From Bacteroidetes bacterium 46-16 (GTDB lineage: Bacteria; Bacteroidota; Bacteroidia; Chitinophagales; Chitinophagaceae), in assembly GCA_001897835.1 (NCBI GenBank), contig MKUN01000028.1:62001-126000 (forward strand): DNA of 64,000 nucleotides, read 5' to 3'. Made by a program: the position numbers and the translations under genes. How positions within the stretch are numbered: position 1 is the first letter of the stretch; each line of letters starts with the position of its first letter. Below, piece by piece: positions 7,938 through 17,005 of the stretch. The notes below the pieces were generated by a model. The model was not told the origin of the DNA and did no database searches. It worked only from the letters and a program-made list of their open reading frames with translations.

Positions 7938-9218
7938 ATGAAGAAGCTTTATTTAATAGGTATGCTGGCCTGCTGCTTTACTGCATGCAAGCCCACATTT
8001 ACACCTGATGCACCGAGCGCAGGCAATGCTGATTTTTCCCGGTTCATGGTCATAGGCGATTCTTATGCCTCCGGTTTTGCAGATGGCAGCCTTTACCATT
8101 CGGCACAGCAAAACTCTTTCCCGGCCATGCTGGCAGCGCAGTTCAAACAGGTTAATGGCGGTGATTTCAAACAGCCGCTGGTGCCCGGCGAATCGGGCCT
8201 GCCCCATCCCAAGAATGTATTGGCCATAGCTGCCGGCTGCGACGGGATCCCATCACTGATGCCTGTGCCCGATAGCCAATGGGACACGGCAGGTAACCAC
8301 GATAACATTAGCGCACAGGGGCCATTCAATAATATCTCCACGCCCGGCCTGAGAGTTGCCGATCTCATGTTTACCGATTATATTGCCACTTTGAATTTTT
8401 TAAAGCCCGGTGAGTTGCCCTATGCCGCACGCTTTTATAACGATCAGCATTACAGCCCTTTGCAGCAAGTGCAATATACCCGCGATGCGATTGATCCCAC
8501 CTTCTTCACCATATGGCTGGGCTTTTATGATGTGTTCCTGTATGCGCAGGCAGGTGGTACCGGTAGTGCATTTCCCCCCGGTGATCCCGGGCTTACGGAT
8601 ATAACCCCACTCCAGCTTTTTAAAACCAATTATGATAGCCTCGTACAGAACATGGTGAAGAACGGTGCCAAAGGCGTGCTCATCAATATCCCGGATATCC
8701 TTGATATGCCTTATTTCAATACCATACCTGTTAAAGATAACAATGGTAATTACTTTAAAGTAAAAGACCGGGCAGTAACAAAGAACATAGCCGATGATGA
8801 GCACTTCCTGCTTGAGATGCCCATAGATTCGCTTAAGTGTGCAGGCTGGGGGGTATCTACACCCATCCCCGATAAATGGGTACTGACCAATGTGTCCCCC
8901 AACACGGAAATCGATTTCATCCGCCAAGCTATTGCCAGCTACAATGCATTCATTGCCAGCGAAGCCGACAAGTACGGTCTTGCTTTGGTCGATATCAACA
9001 GTTATCTCAAAACGCTCGATCCCGGCATCCTGTTCAATGGTGTAACGTATAATCCTAAGTTCGTTGAAGGAGGTGCTTATTCACTCGATGGCCTGCACTT
9101 TACGCAACGGGGCTATGCACTCGTTGCCAATAAGGTCATCACTGTGATCAATAGTAAGTATGGCAGCACACTGCCCCTGGTCGATGTGAACAAATACCAG
9201 GGCATCTTGTTTCCCTAA
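7938..9218 (+). CDS. SGNH/GDSL-family hydrolase lipoprotein
   Basis: Predicted surface or periplasmic esterase or lipase of 426 residues. A lipoprotein signal ends in FTAC (Cys17). The GDSY block (residues 40-43, nucleophile Ser42) lies in MVIGDSYASGFADG, and the catalytic DxxH pair lies in SLDGLHFT (Asp384, His387). The central part is longer than in minimal SGNH enzymes. It is 22 bases behind the FadL-type gene, so both are likely co-transcribed and act on the same hydrophobic substrate, with this enzyme cutting esters and FadL taking up the product. That division of labour is inference. Confidence 0.9.
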   Translation: MKKLYLIGMLACCFTACKPTFTPDAPSAGNADFSRFMVIGDSYASGFADGSLYHSAQQNSFPAMLAAQFKQVNGGDFKQPLVPGESGLPHPKNVLAIAAGCDGIPSLMPVPDSQWDTAGNHDNISAQGPFNNISTPGLRVADLMFTDYIATLNFLKPGELPYAARFYNDQHYSPLQQVQYTRDAIDPTFFTIWLGFYDVFLYAQAGGTGSAFPPGDPGLTDITPLQLFKTNYDSLVQNMVKNGAKGVLINIPDILDMPYFNTIPVKDNNGNYFKVKDRAVTKNIADDEHFLLEMPIDSLKCAGWGVSTPIPDKWVLTNVSPNTEIDFIRQAIASYNAFIASEADKYGLALVDINSYLKTLDPGILFNGVTYNPKFVEGGAYSLDGLHFTQRGYALVANKVITVINSKYGSTLPLVDVNKYQGILFP

Positions 9219-9222
9219 AGCG

Positions 9223-10071
9223 TTATTGTGAGCTGCGGTATGGATAAGTGCCTGCATCTACCACCTGTATGCTTTGCCGGTATGCAAAGCGGGGATTGGG
9301 ATAAAAAGATATGGTTCGGTTATCGATATACACCAGTTCCAGCCTTTGTATATCGGCCAGTGTTTGCGGTAGCCTGATAACTCCACTGAATACCACATCA
9401 AGTTCCTGTAGTTTTTTGCAATAGCCTAATGATTCAGGCACATAGTCCAGTTGGTTGCGGGCCAGGTACAGGAACTGGAGATTTTTAAGCCTGCCGATAT
9501 TTTCGGGTAATATGTCCAGGTTATTTTCACTGAGGTCCAGCAGGCTAAGTTTGGGTAGTAATACTATACTTGCGGGCAGGGTGTCTATCACATTTTGTGC
9601 AGCACGCAGGATGTCAAGATTGCGCAGGCTACCGATTGTATTGGGAAGTTTTTGCAGGCGGTTACCGGTCACCTCCAGATTTACCAGGCGGGGCAGGTAC
9701 CCTAAAGAATCGGGCAGTTGCGTAAGCCGGTTGAAGCTTATGTCCACTTCCTCCAGCCTGCTGAGCCGGCCTATAGCTTCGGGTAGCACGCTGATGCGGT
9801 TATGGTATACAATAAGCTTACGTAGTTTTTTGCAGCTAAACAATGAGGGTGGCAATGCGGTGATACGATTATTATTCAGTTTTACCACCTCGAGATTGGG
9901 GAACTGGTCAAAGATATCGGGTATGGTATCGAGATTATCCCATGCCATTCGTATTTCAGTGACCCTGAAGCGGTTGTCAAGCGCCTGGTCCCAGTTGGAA
10001 TATGACTCGCCTTTACCATAGAATGGCAGCAGGATGAGCAGTAGCGATAACAGTTGGTGATGATAGCGCAT
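9223..10071 (-). CDS. Secreted leucine-rich-repeat protein
   Basis: 282 residues with a signal peptide (about 1-21) and then about nine leucine-rich repeats of 23 residues across residues 45-265. The repeat consensus is LPxxLGxLxxLxxLxLxxNxL (for example SLGYLPRLVNLEVTGN and NIGRLKNLQFLYLARN). This plant-type LRR spacing builds a solenoid for protein binding. There is no membrane anchor or T9SS C-terminal domain, so it should be periplasmic. The partner is unknown. It converges on the SGNH gene with only 4 bases between stops. Confidence 0.88.
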   Translation of the reverse strand: MRYHHQLLSLLLILLPFYGKGESYSNWDQALDNRFRVTEIRMAWDNLDTIPDIFDQFPNLEVVKLNNNRITALPPSLFSCKKLRKLIVYHNRISVLPEAIGRLSRLEEVDISFNRLTQLPDSLGYLPRLVNLEVTGNRLQKLPNTIGSLRNLDILRAAQNVIDTLPASIVLLPKLSLLDLSENNLDILPENIGRLKNLQFLYLARNQLDYVPESLGYCKKLQELDVVFSGVIRLPQTLADIQRLELVYIDNRTISFYPNPRFAYRQSIQVVDAGTYPYRSSQ

Positions 10072-10105
10072 ATCTAAATTTACAGCAAAATGCGCTATAT
10101 AACAA

Positions 10106-10774
10106 TTATTTTTTACTTAACTCCTGGTATTCTGCGGTGCTGATGATCTTATAGTCTTTGGGTAGCCTGAAGGCTCCATTCTCCACCACACCTGGCGCTA
10201 CCTTTTCGGCACGGAAGTGTATGAGGGCCCCGTTGCCTGTTTTGTAGGTAAAGTCGAGCGGGAGGCCGTTTATGGAAGGGAAATGCTCAAAAAGATGTTC
10301 GTCCTCAGCTTTCCAGTCTTTGGTATATAATATAGGTACCGATGAGCCATCGTTATAGTGTACGGTTGCTTTTTGCACCGGGAGACCAGCTATGGCCGGG
10401 CTGCTGCCAGCATCCTCTATGCGGAACCCGGCATAGGCATTGTCATGTGCCATAAGTTCCTGCAAATCGAGCTGTATCGCATATTTCTTGCCCTGGGTAG
10501 ACTTGAGTGAATAGGCAGTATTACCATCGCCATTAATGAGAATGGTATTATCAAAGTTATTATCGAGCCTGAATTCTTTTTTTACCTGCTTGCCTTTTAT
10601 TGTGATGATGTACTTGCCACTGTGCGTGCCCATATTAGCCCCGTCGGATGATACTGCCTGTAATGTAGCGGTGTACTCTATAGTACCTTCGAGGAAGGTC
10701 TTTTGTGCATCTGCCAGCAAGGGAGTAGCTAAACAAAGAATAATAGCTATAGTATATTTAATAGTGTTGTTCAT
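10106..10774 (-). CDS. Exported hypothetical protein, DUF4412/LolA-like beta fold
   Basis: 222 residues with a signal peptide cut after ADAQ (about residue 23). The mature part has alternating beta strands: TIEYTATLQ, GKYIITIKGKQVKKEFRL and TAYSLKSTQGKKYAIQLD. Proteins of this look in Bacteroidetes are annotated DUF4412 or GLPGLI-like; the lipid-binding half-barrel idea is inference. No catalytic motif is visible. It is flanked by the LRR gene and a T9SS cargo gene on the same strand. Confidence 0.75.
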   Translation of the reverse strand: MNNTIKYTIAIILCLATPLLADAQKTFLEGTIEYTATLQAVSSDGANMGTHSGKYIITIKGKQVKKEFRLDNNFDNTILINGDGNTAYSLKSTQGKKYAIQLDLQELMAHDNAYAGFRIEDAGSSPAIAGLPVQKATVHYNDGSSVPILYTKDWKAEDEHLFEHFPSINGLPLDFTYKTGNGALIHFRAEKVAPGVVENGAFRLPKDYKIISTAEYQELSKK

Positions 10775-10852
10775 TAACGAATAACGGTCGCTTACTAATT
10801 TACAATAATTAATCCTTATTACAGGTATTAATCAAAAGAAATGCCATAAATA

Positions 10853-10884
10853 AAACATCCCGCCAAACAGCGGGATGTTTTAAT
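10853..10884 (-). terminator. Intrinsic terminator of the T9SS cargo gene
   Basis: 11-bp perfect stem with CATCCCGC arms (10853-10863 with 10870-10880), 6-base loop and a T-rich tail on the minus strand, directly downstream of the 10904-11638 gene. Confidence 0.8.
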
Positions 10885-10903
10885 ATAAAGCATTGATAAC
10901 CAA

Positions 10904-11638
10904 TTACTGATGTGTAAATTTCCTCGTGGCGATCACCTGGCCTTTTGAATCGATAAGGCGCAGGAAATAGATACCTGTAGGTATGTTTTCGATATCGAGC
11001 TTAGCACTGTTATTGCTTGTAAGCCTGTATACGGTAACAGCTTTACCGATCAGGTTATAAACGGATATGATCTTTACGTCCGCATCGGGATTGAACAATA
11101 CGTTCAACTCATTTTTTGCAGGATTAGGATACAAAGTGATATCATCACTCTTGGTTGTTTTAGCAACAGATGTAGGGAATTTGTTGATGATGAATGTTAT
11201 ATTCTTTGAGGTAGGGTTTGCATTTGTATTATCCCTCAGGTTAATAGTGACATATCCCGTACCGCTGGCAGCAGTAGCCATGCCGCTGCCCAATTGAATA
11301 TCAAAAAGTTTGGTGTCACCTGCAGTATATGGGGTGCCTACAGTAGTATAAGGACCACCATTGAACAGATCGCTGGTGCTCGGGGTATTATTACGGCATA
11401 GATTAGCATCGCAAATACCAAATACATCTTGCCAGGACTGGGGCAAATTGAATGATGTTACTTTCCACTTTATGTCAATATCAATAGAACCTGAATTGGT
11501 GATGTCATTATGATATGTGCCGCCGTTCGTTGTAGTTATAAACACGGTATCGGCTTCTGTAGTAAATGTCTGGGCTTTTACCGCGTAGGTAGATACCAAA
11601 CTTAAAACACTGAAACTAATGAGTAAACTCTTCTTCAT
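10904..11638 (-). CDS. T9SS type A sorting-domain protein, 244 aa
   Basis: Cargo of the type IX secretion system. A signal peptide (about 1-22, ending KAQ) is followed by an Ig-like beta domain of about 140 residues with two cysteines close together in FGICDANLCRNN. The C-terminal type A sorting domain starts at LYPNPAKNELNVLF and ends IPTGIYFLRLIDSKGQVIATRKF. The central domain resembles small beta sandwiches such as DUF-type Ig folds and has no catalytic motif. It should be exported and attached to the cell surface. Function beyond this is unknown. Confidence 0.88.
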   Translation of the reverse strand: MKKSLLISFSVLSLVSTYAVKAQTFTTEADTVFITTTNGGTYHNDITNSGSIDIDIKWKVTSFNLPQSWQDVFGICDANLCRNNTPSTSDLFNGGPYTTVGTPYTAGDTKLFDIQLGSGMATAASGTGYVTINLRDNTNANPTSKNITFIINKFPTSVAKTTKSDDITLYPNPAKNELNVLFNPDADVKIISVYNLIGKAVTVYRLTSNNSAKLDIENIPTGIYFLRLIDSKGQVIATRKFTHQ

Positions 11639-11798
11639 CGTTGGTCTTTTACACTTTTATATGTCTTGCAAAATACACTATTTTTTCAATCTGTCAAAGC
11701 TTTAGTATCTATAGCTTGTTAAAATTTTCTTATAGAATATCTGCAAGCCATATTTTCGTACATTGCTTTGTTTTTCAAAAGACAAGGATTGTGCCAAT

Positions 11799-13484
11799 AT
11801 GAAAGCGTTCATTAAAAAAATTAAGCATGCAAGGGGCTTTGTTGCCGGTATTTGCATTACAAGCATATTCTTTTTATTTATACGGGCAGGTAATACGGAT
11901 TCTTACTTCGAGATATCCAAGAATCTGGACATTTTCGCTACTTTATTCAAACAACTCAATACTTATTATGTAGACCCAATAGAGCCGGGTAAAATGGTAA
12001 AGACGGGTATCGATGCCATGCTGGACGAACTGGACCCCTATACTAATTATATTACCGAAGCCGATATAGAGGATTTTGAATTTCAGCGCACAGGTAAATA
12101 TGGCGGGATAGGCGCTACCATGCACAAAAAGGGGGAAGATATTTATGTAGGCGATGTATATGAGAACAGTCCTGCGCAGAAAGCCGGCCTGCACCCCGGC
12201 GACCTGATCATATCGATAGATGATAAGCCACTGAAAGGAAAGAGTATTGATGATATAAGTGTATTGCTAAAAGGCTCACCCGGGACACAGGTGACCCTGA
12301 GCATTAAAGATGTGTATTCGGGCACCGTATCGCCAAGGATGATCACACGTGGTGAGATAGAATTATCGAGTGTGCCTTTTGCCGGACTGGCGGGGCCTGC
12401 TCAGAATATAGCCTATGCGCGCCTCACACAGTTTACACCAGCCTGCAGCAAGCACTTGCGCAGCGCGCTGGACAGCCTGAAAAAAGTGCAGCCCAACCTG
12501 AAGGGGGTGATACTGGACCTGCGCAACAACCCCGGCGGACTGCTGGACGAGGCAGTAGCAGTATGCAACATCTTCCTTGAAAAAGGCTCACCTGTAGTGA
12601 CCACTAAAGGCAGGATGCATGAACTGGACCGGGAGTATAAGACCCGTGAAAGTGCATGGGATACAAAGATACCGCTTACGGTGATCGTGAACCATTCGTC
12701 AGCATCAGCATCGGAGATTGTAGCGGGTACTATGCAAGACCTGGACCGGGGCGTGATCATAGGCGAACGCTCCTATGGCAAAGGGCTGGTGCAAAATACA
12801 GTGAGCCTGGGCTACAACTCGAAACTGAAACTGACCATCCAAAAATATTATACGCCAAGCGGCCGCTGTATACAAGCCATAGACTACAGCCACCGTAATG
12901 CCGATGGCAGTGTAGGCTATGTGCCCGACTCGCTGAAGAAGACCTTTAAAACAAAGAACGGGCGTACGGTACTGAGCGGTGGCGGAGTAGAACCTGAAGT
13001 GAACCTGAAAGATGAACTGCCCAGCAGGCTTGCCATAACCTTATACACCAAAAATTATCTCTTCGACTATGCTACAGAGTATAAAGGGAAACATCCTTCC
13101 ATACCTGACGCGGGCACATTTACCCTCACCGATGCGGATTTCAATGACTTTTCCAAATGGCTGACCAATAAGGACTATGCATATGATACAGAAACAGAGG
13201 AAGCCTTCGATACCTTGCAACAGGTGGCCATAAGAGAGCAGTATTATGATGAGGCGAAGGCTGAATTTGCAGCCCTGCATGCTAAGATATCGCATGATAA
13301 AAAACAAGACCTCGTAAAGCATAAAGAAGAAGTGAAGGACCTGCTGGAGAACGAGATCGTATCGCGCTACTACTTTTTGCGGGGGCGTATACAGCAAAGT
13401 CTGAAGAATGATAAGGAGTTTGCCAGGGCTATCGAATTAGTAGAGAAACCGGCGCAATACCAGGCTTTGCTGACAAAGAAATAG
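11799..13484 (+). CDS. S41-family C-terminal processing peptidase
   Basis: Periplasmic serine protease of the CtpA/Prc type, 561 residues. A signal anchor lies at about residues 10-32. A PDZ domain (about 85-170) begins GGIGATMHKKGEDIYVGDV and includes AGLHPGDLI. The peptidase core has LDLRNNPGGLLDEAV, the nucleophile Ser in NHSSASASEIV and the general-base Lys in SYGKGLVQ. A long helical C-terminal extension after residue 430 is typical for Bacteroidetes homologues. ATG 11799 is chosen because it directly precedes the anchor; the frame is open 12 codons further up. Confidence 0.94.
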   Translation: MKAFIKKIKHARGFVAGICITSIFFLFIRAGNTDSYFEISKNLDIFATLFKQLNTYYVDPIEPGKMVKTGIDAMLDELDPYTNYITEADIEDFEFQRTGKYGGIGATMHKKGEDIYVGDVYENSPAQKAGLHPGDLIISIDDKPLKGKSIDDISVLLKGSPGTQVTLSIKDVYSGTVSPRMITRGEIELSSVPFAGLAGPAQNIAYARLTQFTPACSKHLRSALDSLKKVQPNLKGVILDLRNNPGGLLDEAVAVCNIFLEKGSPVVTTKGRMHELDREYKTRESAWDTKIPLTVIVNHSSASASEIVAGTMQDLDRGVIIGERSYGKGLVQNTVSLGYNSKLKLTIQKYYTPSGRCIQAIDYSHRNADGSVGYVPDSLKKTFKTKNGRTVLSGGGVEPEVNLKDELPSRLAITLYTKNYLFDYATEYKGKHPSIPDAGTFTLTDADFNDFSKWLTNKDYAYDTETEEAFDTLQQVAIREQYYDEAKAEFAALHAKISHDKKQDLVKHKEEVKDLLENEIVSRYYFLRGRIQQSLKNDKEFARAIELVEKPAQYQALLTKK

Positions 13485-13512
13485 TAGAATCGAGTCGATT
13501 GGGAATGGCGCA

Positions 13513-14664
13513 ATGACTCAATGCCAATGGACAGGGAAATCTGTGACAAAAATACAGGATCATGATCCGCTATTTTGCCCTTGTACTTTATTGTCAATAG
13601 CCTGTCTCACTGCCAAGGCCCAGGAGCGAGTATTTAATAATTTCCTGGATACAACTGTAAGTCCCAATAAAGAGATATACCAACTGTGGAATAATTATTT
13701 CAAGGCCCGGAAAGCTGATGCATCGCCATTTTGGCGTGCGGACGAGGAGGAAAAATTCAGATCATATGACCTCCTTAAAAGCTGGGGTTGTGGCGGTACT
13801 TATTCAGAGATCAGCCATGTGCTTAAAATAATGCAAATCGATAGCAATACTTTTGAGTTGAAGGTAGGAATGGGTTTTGCAGATAGTAATAGTGCAAGCA
13901 TTTTAAGCGTACTAAAATTTATAGTTAAGAAGGAAGATAATATTTACAGGCTTTCTAATTACCTCCTGTACAAAACGCGTGACTGGAAGAGCTATAGTAC
14001 AGAATGGCTTAATTTCCATTACCCGCCGGATTATACCTTTGATGCAGGTGATGCAAGAAAAAGTGAACTCTTCCTTGAAAAAATGTACCAATTGTTCGAT
14101 ATCAAACCCTACCACATCGAGTTTTACGTAGCAACCGGGCTCTCGGAAATTCAGGAAGCCGCCGGGTATGAAAGCTTCATTGATGATGGCATTAGAAATA
14201 TCGGCGGCTGCTATGATGGGTATAATAATATTGTGTTTTCTGGAAACGGTATTTATTACCCCCATGAGCTCGTGCATGTCATCAACGACGCATTCCCAAA
14301 GTCGCACAGTTTATTTTTATGCGGTATATCGGGGTTGTTGGGCGGGCATTTTGGCAAACCGTTGTCCTATCATCAGAAGAGATTACAGGTGTACTTAAAA
14401 AACAACAGAGATAAGATAGTATCCTTGACAGACTTCTATTATATGGACACATACACCAATCCGCAGTACCTGGTAGGTGGGTTGTTTTGTGAGGAGGCCA
14501 TACGCATTGGCGGATATGATAAACTCAAAAAATTAATGTCGTATGGTACCGGGGATGAGGATTTTTACACGGCGATAAAAAATGAGTTTGGAATTGAGAA
14601 AGAGCAATTAATAAACTATTTTTTCAGGAAAATGGGCGACGATAAGCTATTTGCCAATTACTAA
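13513..14664 (+). CDS. HExxH metallopeptidase-like protein with out-of-frame signal peptide
   Basis: The open frame gives 383 residues. A zinc-binding HELVH lies at residues 251-255, and a candidate third ligand Glu lies about 72 residues later in GGLFCEEAIR, as in gluzincins or peptidase-MA-like proteins; this is inference. The first 36 residues of the frame look unnatural. A different frame starts ATG at 13562 with MIRYFALVL, and adding one T to the TTT run at 13587-13589 would join it to LLSIACLTAKAQ, making a perfect signal peptide. The gene is therefore probably damaged by a 1-base deletion, or the sequence has an error. The native protein would start at 13562. It follows the S41 protease by 28 bases and overlaps the convergent GH3 gene at the stops. 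Confidence 0.8.
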   Translation: MTQCQWTGKSVTKIQDHDPLFCPCTLLSIACLTAKAQERVFNNFLDTTVSPNKEIYQLWNNYFKARKADASPFWRADEEEKFRSYDLLKSWGCGGTYSEISHVLKIMQIDSNTFELKVGMGFADSNSASILSVLKFIVKKEDNIYRLSNYLLYKTRDWKSYSTEWLNFHYPPDYTFDAGDARKSELFLEKMYQLFDIKPYHIEFYVATGLSEIQEAAGYESFIDDGIRNIGGCYDGYNNIVFSGNGIYYPHELVHVINDAFPKSHSLFLCGISGLLGGHFGKPLSYHQKRLQVYLKNNRDKIVSLTDFYYMDTYTNPQYLVGGLFCEEAIRIGGYDKLKKLMSYGTGDEDFYTAIKNEFGIEKEQLINYFFRKMGDDKLFANY

Positions 14665-16160
14665 TTCTGCACCCAGGCTTCCAGTGCATCGGCTATGACC
14701 CGGTCATTACCAAGACGGGGCACTTTGTTCTGCCCGCCAAGTTTCCCGATGGATCTCATGTATTCGATAAATGCGTGAGGTTTCATTACGTTTATCTTTA
14801 GCTCCTGGAGAATGTTGCCGTTAATGAGATCGTTGTAGTAAATATTTTTCTCGCGCAGGTGTTGGTTCACGCTATGCGCAAAGGCGGCTATATTATCGGG
14901 CGCCTGTTCAAACTCCACGAACCACTCATGGTAGGGAAGCTCACCATCGGTATTGATCTTGGGCGCTACGGTAAACTCTACGATATGTGCATTGTGTTCC
15001 TGCGCTGCCTGCATCAGGGCAGTATCTACTTCTTCGCCAATGACATGCTCGCCGAATGCGGAGATATAATGTTTGATGCGGCCTGTTACAACTATGCGAT
15101 AGGGGTCGGTGCTTACAAAGCGAATGGTGTCGCCAATGTTATAGCCCCAGAGGCCTGCATTACTGTTTACGATGAGTGCATAATTCTCGCCTACTTTAAT
15201 ATCGGCCAGCGAGAGGCGCGTGGGATGCTCGTTGAATATTTCACCGGCAGGTATGAATTCATAAAAAATGCCGGAGCTGGTGTTTAATAAAAGTCCTTCT
15301 TCGGGAAGTGTATCCTGGAAGGCAAAAAAACCTTCGGATGCAGGGAACGTTTCTATAAAATCTACCTCGCCGCCCAGGCTTTCCAAAAGTTTGGGTTTGT
15401 AGGGCTCAAAGTTCACACCGCCATGCACAATGACCTGCAGGTTGGGAAAGAGCTCCTTTATTTTTTTGCCTTCGCTGCGCTCCTGCAGCCAGTCGAAATA
15501 CATCTGCACCCATGGCGGTATGCCGCTGATGAGCGTCATATCCTGCTTTATGGTCTCATTTACTATTTTGTCCAGCTTTTCTTCCCAGTCTTCGATACAG
15601 TTGGTCTCATAAGAGGGTAATTGGTTGCTGCGCAGGTAGCGGGGTATGTAATGGTTCACAATGCCGCTCAGGCGCCCGGTAGGGATGCCGCCCACGCGCT
15701 CCAGTGTTGGAGAGCCGCTGAGGAAGATCATTTTACCATCTGCAAAGGATGAGTTGCCGCTATGCGCCATATAACATAATAATGCATTGCGCGCGGTATC
15801 GATGTGGTTGTGTATGGAGTCGGAGGTGATGGGTATGTATTTAACCCCGCTGGTAGTGCCCGATGTTTTGGCAAAGTATATGGGCTTGCCCTTCCACAAT
15901 ACGTTTTGCTGACCTTCTTTTATTTGTTCTATATAAGGTTTGAAGGCCTCATAGTCGCGTATGGGTATGGCTTGCCTGAATTCGTCGTAAGTTTTTACAT
16001 CCTTAAGTCCGTGGTCTTTTCCAAAATTGGTACGCGCACCTGTTTTGAGCAATTGCTGCAAAATGGCCTGTTGATCGGCCACAGCAGTGCCCATGCCTTT
16101 GCGTATGCGGCTATAAACTATCGACGCATATGGTTTGGCCAGGAAAGATTTAAATTTCAT
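14661..16160 (-). CDS. GH3 auxin-responsive-promoter family acyl-adenylating protein
   Basis: About 499 residues of the GH3 fold, a member of the ANL-like adenylating superfamily that in plants conjugates amino acids to acyl acids. The motifs FAKTSGTTSGVKYIPIT (ATP-binding, about residues 99-115), an internal FFAFQDTLPEEG and the C-terminal TGRIKHYISAFGEHVIGEEV are characteristic. The substrate in Bacteroidetes is not established. Two adjacent ATG codons (16163 and 16160) are possible; the frame extends a few residues further without matching the family. Its 3' end overlaps the metallopeptidase gene by 4 bases in the convergent sense. Confidence 0.9.
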   Translation of the reverse strand: MKFKSFLAKPYASIVYSRIRKGMGTAVADQQAILQQLLKTGARTNFGKDHGLKDVKTYDEFRQAIPIRDYEAFKPYIEQIKEGQQNVLWKGKPIYFAKTSGTTSGVKYIPITSDSIHNHIDTARNALLCYMAHSGNSSFADGKMIFLSGSPTLERVGGIPTGRLSGIVNHYIPRYLRSNQLPSYETNCIEDWEEKLDKIVNETIKQDMTLISGIPPWVQMYFDWLQERSEGKKIKELFPNLQVIVHGGVNFEPYKPKLLESLGGEVDFIETFPASEGFFAFQDTLPEEGLLLNTSSGIFYEFIPAGEIFNEHPTRLSLADIKVGENYALIVNSNAGLWGYNIGDTIRFVSTDPYRIVVTGRIKHYISAFGEHVIGEEVDTALMQAAQEHNAHIVEFTVAPKINTDGELPYHEWFVEFEQAPDNIAAFAHSVNQHLREKNIYYNDLINGNILQELKINVMKPHAFIEYMRSIGKLGGQNKVPRLGNDRVIADALEAWVQN

Positions 16161-16279
16161 CATACCTAATGTGGGAGGACAAAAGTACAATTATGATACG
16201 CAGAATGCCATATAATAATTGTGCTCAGTGCGTGATATTTTTGGTGAAAAAGGTTAAACAGGCAAAAAAATAAAATTTA

Positions 16280-16312
16280 TTTGCCGAAAAAGAAAAAAGA
16301 GTATTATCTTTG
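16280..16312 (+). promoter_or_regulatory. Promoter of rplU-rpmA
   Basis: TTTG (16280-16283), a 21-base spacer and TATCTTTG (16305-16312) match the full Bacteroidetes consensus. It implies a leader of about 18 bases before the rplU ATG. Confidence 0.8.
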
Positions 16313-16333
16313 CGCGAAATATTTTTAGGATTC

Positions 16334-16630
16334 ATGTTTGCGATTGTTAATATAGCTGGTCAGCAGTTCAAAGTTGCTAAGGACCAGGAGTTGTTTGTTC
16401 ACCGCCTCCAGGGCAATGCAGGTGACAAGGTAGAATTTACAGATGTGCTGATGAGCAGCAACGGTGGAAATATTTCTTTTGCCGGTTCTAAAAAAGTTCA
16501 AGCCGAAATAGTTGATCATCTTAAAGGCGATAAAGTGATCGTGTTTAAAAAGAAACGCCGCAAGGGCTATCAAAAATCAAATGGTCATCGCCAATCCCTG
16601 ACCAAAATAAAAATCAACGAAATAATATAA
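16334..16630 (+). CDS. rplU: 50S ribosomal protein L21
   Basis: 98-residue large-subunit protein. MFAIVNIAGQQFKVAKDQELFVHR at the N-terminus and KKRRKGYQKSNGHRQSLTKIKI near the C-terminus are diagnostic. ATG 16334 is taken because the promoter -7 box ends at 16312. It is followed by rpmA 42 bases later, the near-universal L21-L27 pairing. Confidence 0.97.
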   Translation: MFAIVNIAGQQFKVAKDQELFVHRLQGNAGDKVEFTDVLMSSNGGNISFAGSKKVQAEIVDHLKGDKVIVFKKKRRKGYQKSNGHRQSLTKIKINEII

Positions 16631-16672
16631 AATTTAATTTTCTTTATTAAATTTGTAACCAGAATATAGAGC

Positions 16673-16942
16673 ATGGCACATAAAAAAGGTGAAGGTAGTG
16701 TAAAGAATGGCCGCGACTCGCAAAGTAAAAGATTGGGAGTGAAGATATATGGCGGGCAGCCTGCAATAGCGGGTAATATAATAGTTCGTCAGCGTGGTAC
16801 AGTTTATCACCCAGGTAAGAATGTTGGTCTCGGAAAAGACTTTACCATATTTGCAACGTCGGATGGTATCGTTGAGTTCCGTAAGACACGTACCAAGACA
16901 TTGGTATCAGTAAAAGAAGTATCAGCTATCGCCGAGGCCTAA
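16673..16942 (+). CDS. rpmA: 50S ribosomal protein L27
   Basis: 89-residue large-subunit protein near the peptidyl-transferase centre. [22 protein letters not shown] is the typical L27 N-terminus with no Firmicutes-type cleaved extension. The rest matches in length and in [18 protein letters not shown]. It is second in the rplU operon. A 10-bp hairpin overlaps its stop codon. Confidence 0.97.
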   Translation: MAHKKGEGSVKNGRDSQSKRLGVKIYGGQPAIAGNIIVRQRGTVYHPGKNVGLGKDFTIFATSDGIVEFRKTRTKTLVSVKEVSAIAEA

Positions 16943-16955
16943 CCCCCTCGGCGAT
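16928..16955 (+). terminator. Weak hairpin over the rpmA stop codon
   Basis: ATCGCCGAGG (16928-16937) pairs with CCTCGGCGAT (16946-16955), spanning the rpmA stop. The following bases are not a strong T-run, so it may be a leaky terminator or attenuator between rpmA and the Lys/Ala-repeat gene. Confidence 0.45.
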
Positions 16956-17005
16956 TTGCCATATAATATTTAAGATTTTTGTTTAACCCTTAAATTCACA
17001 CAATT

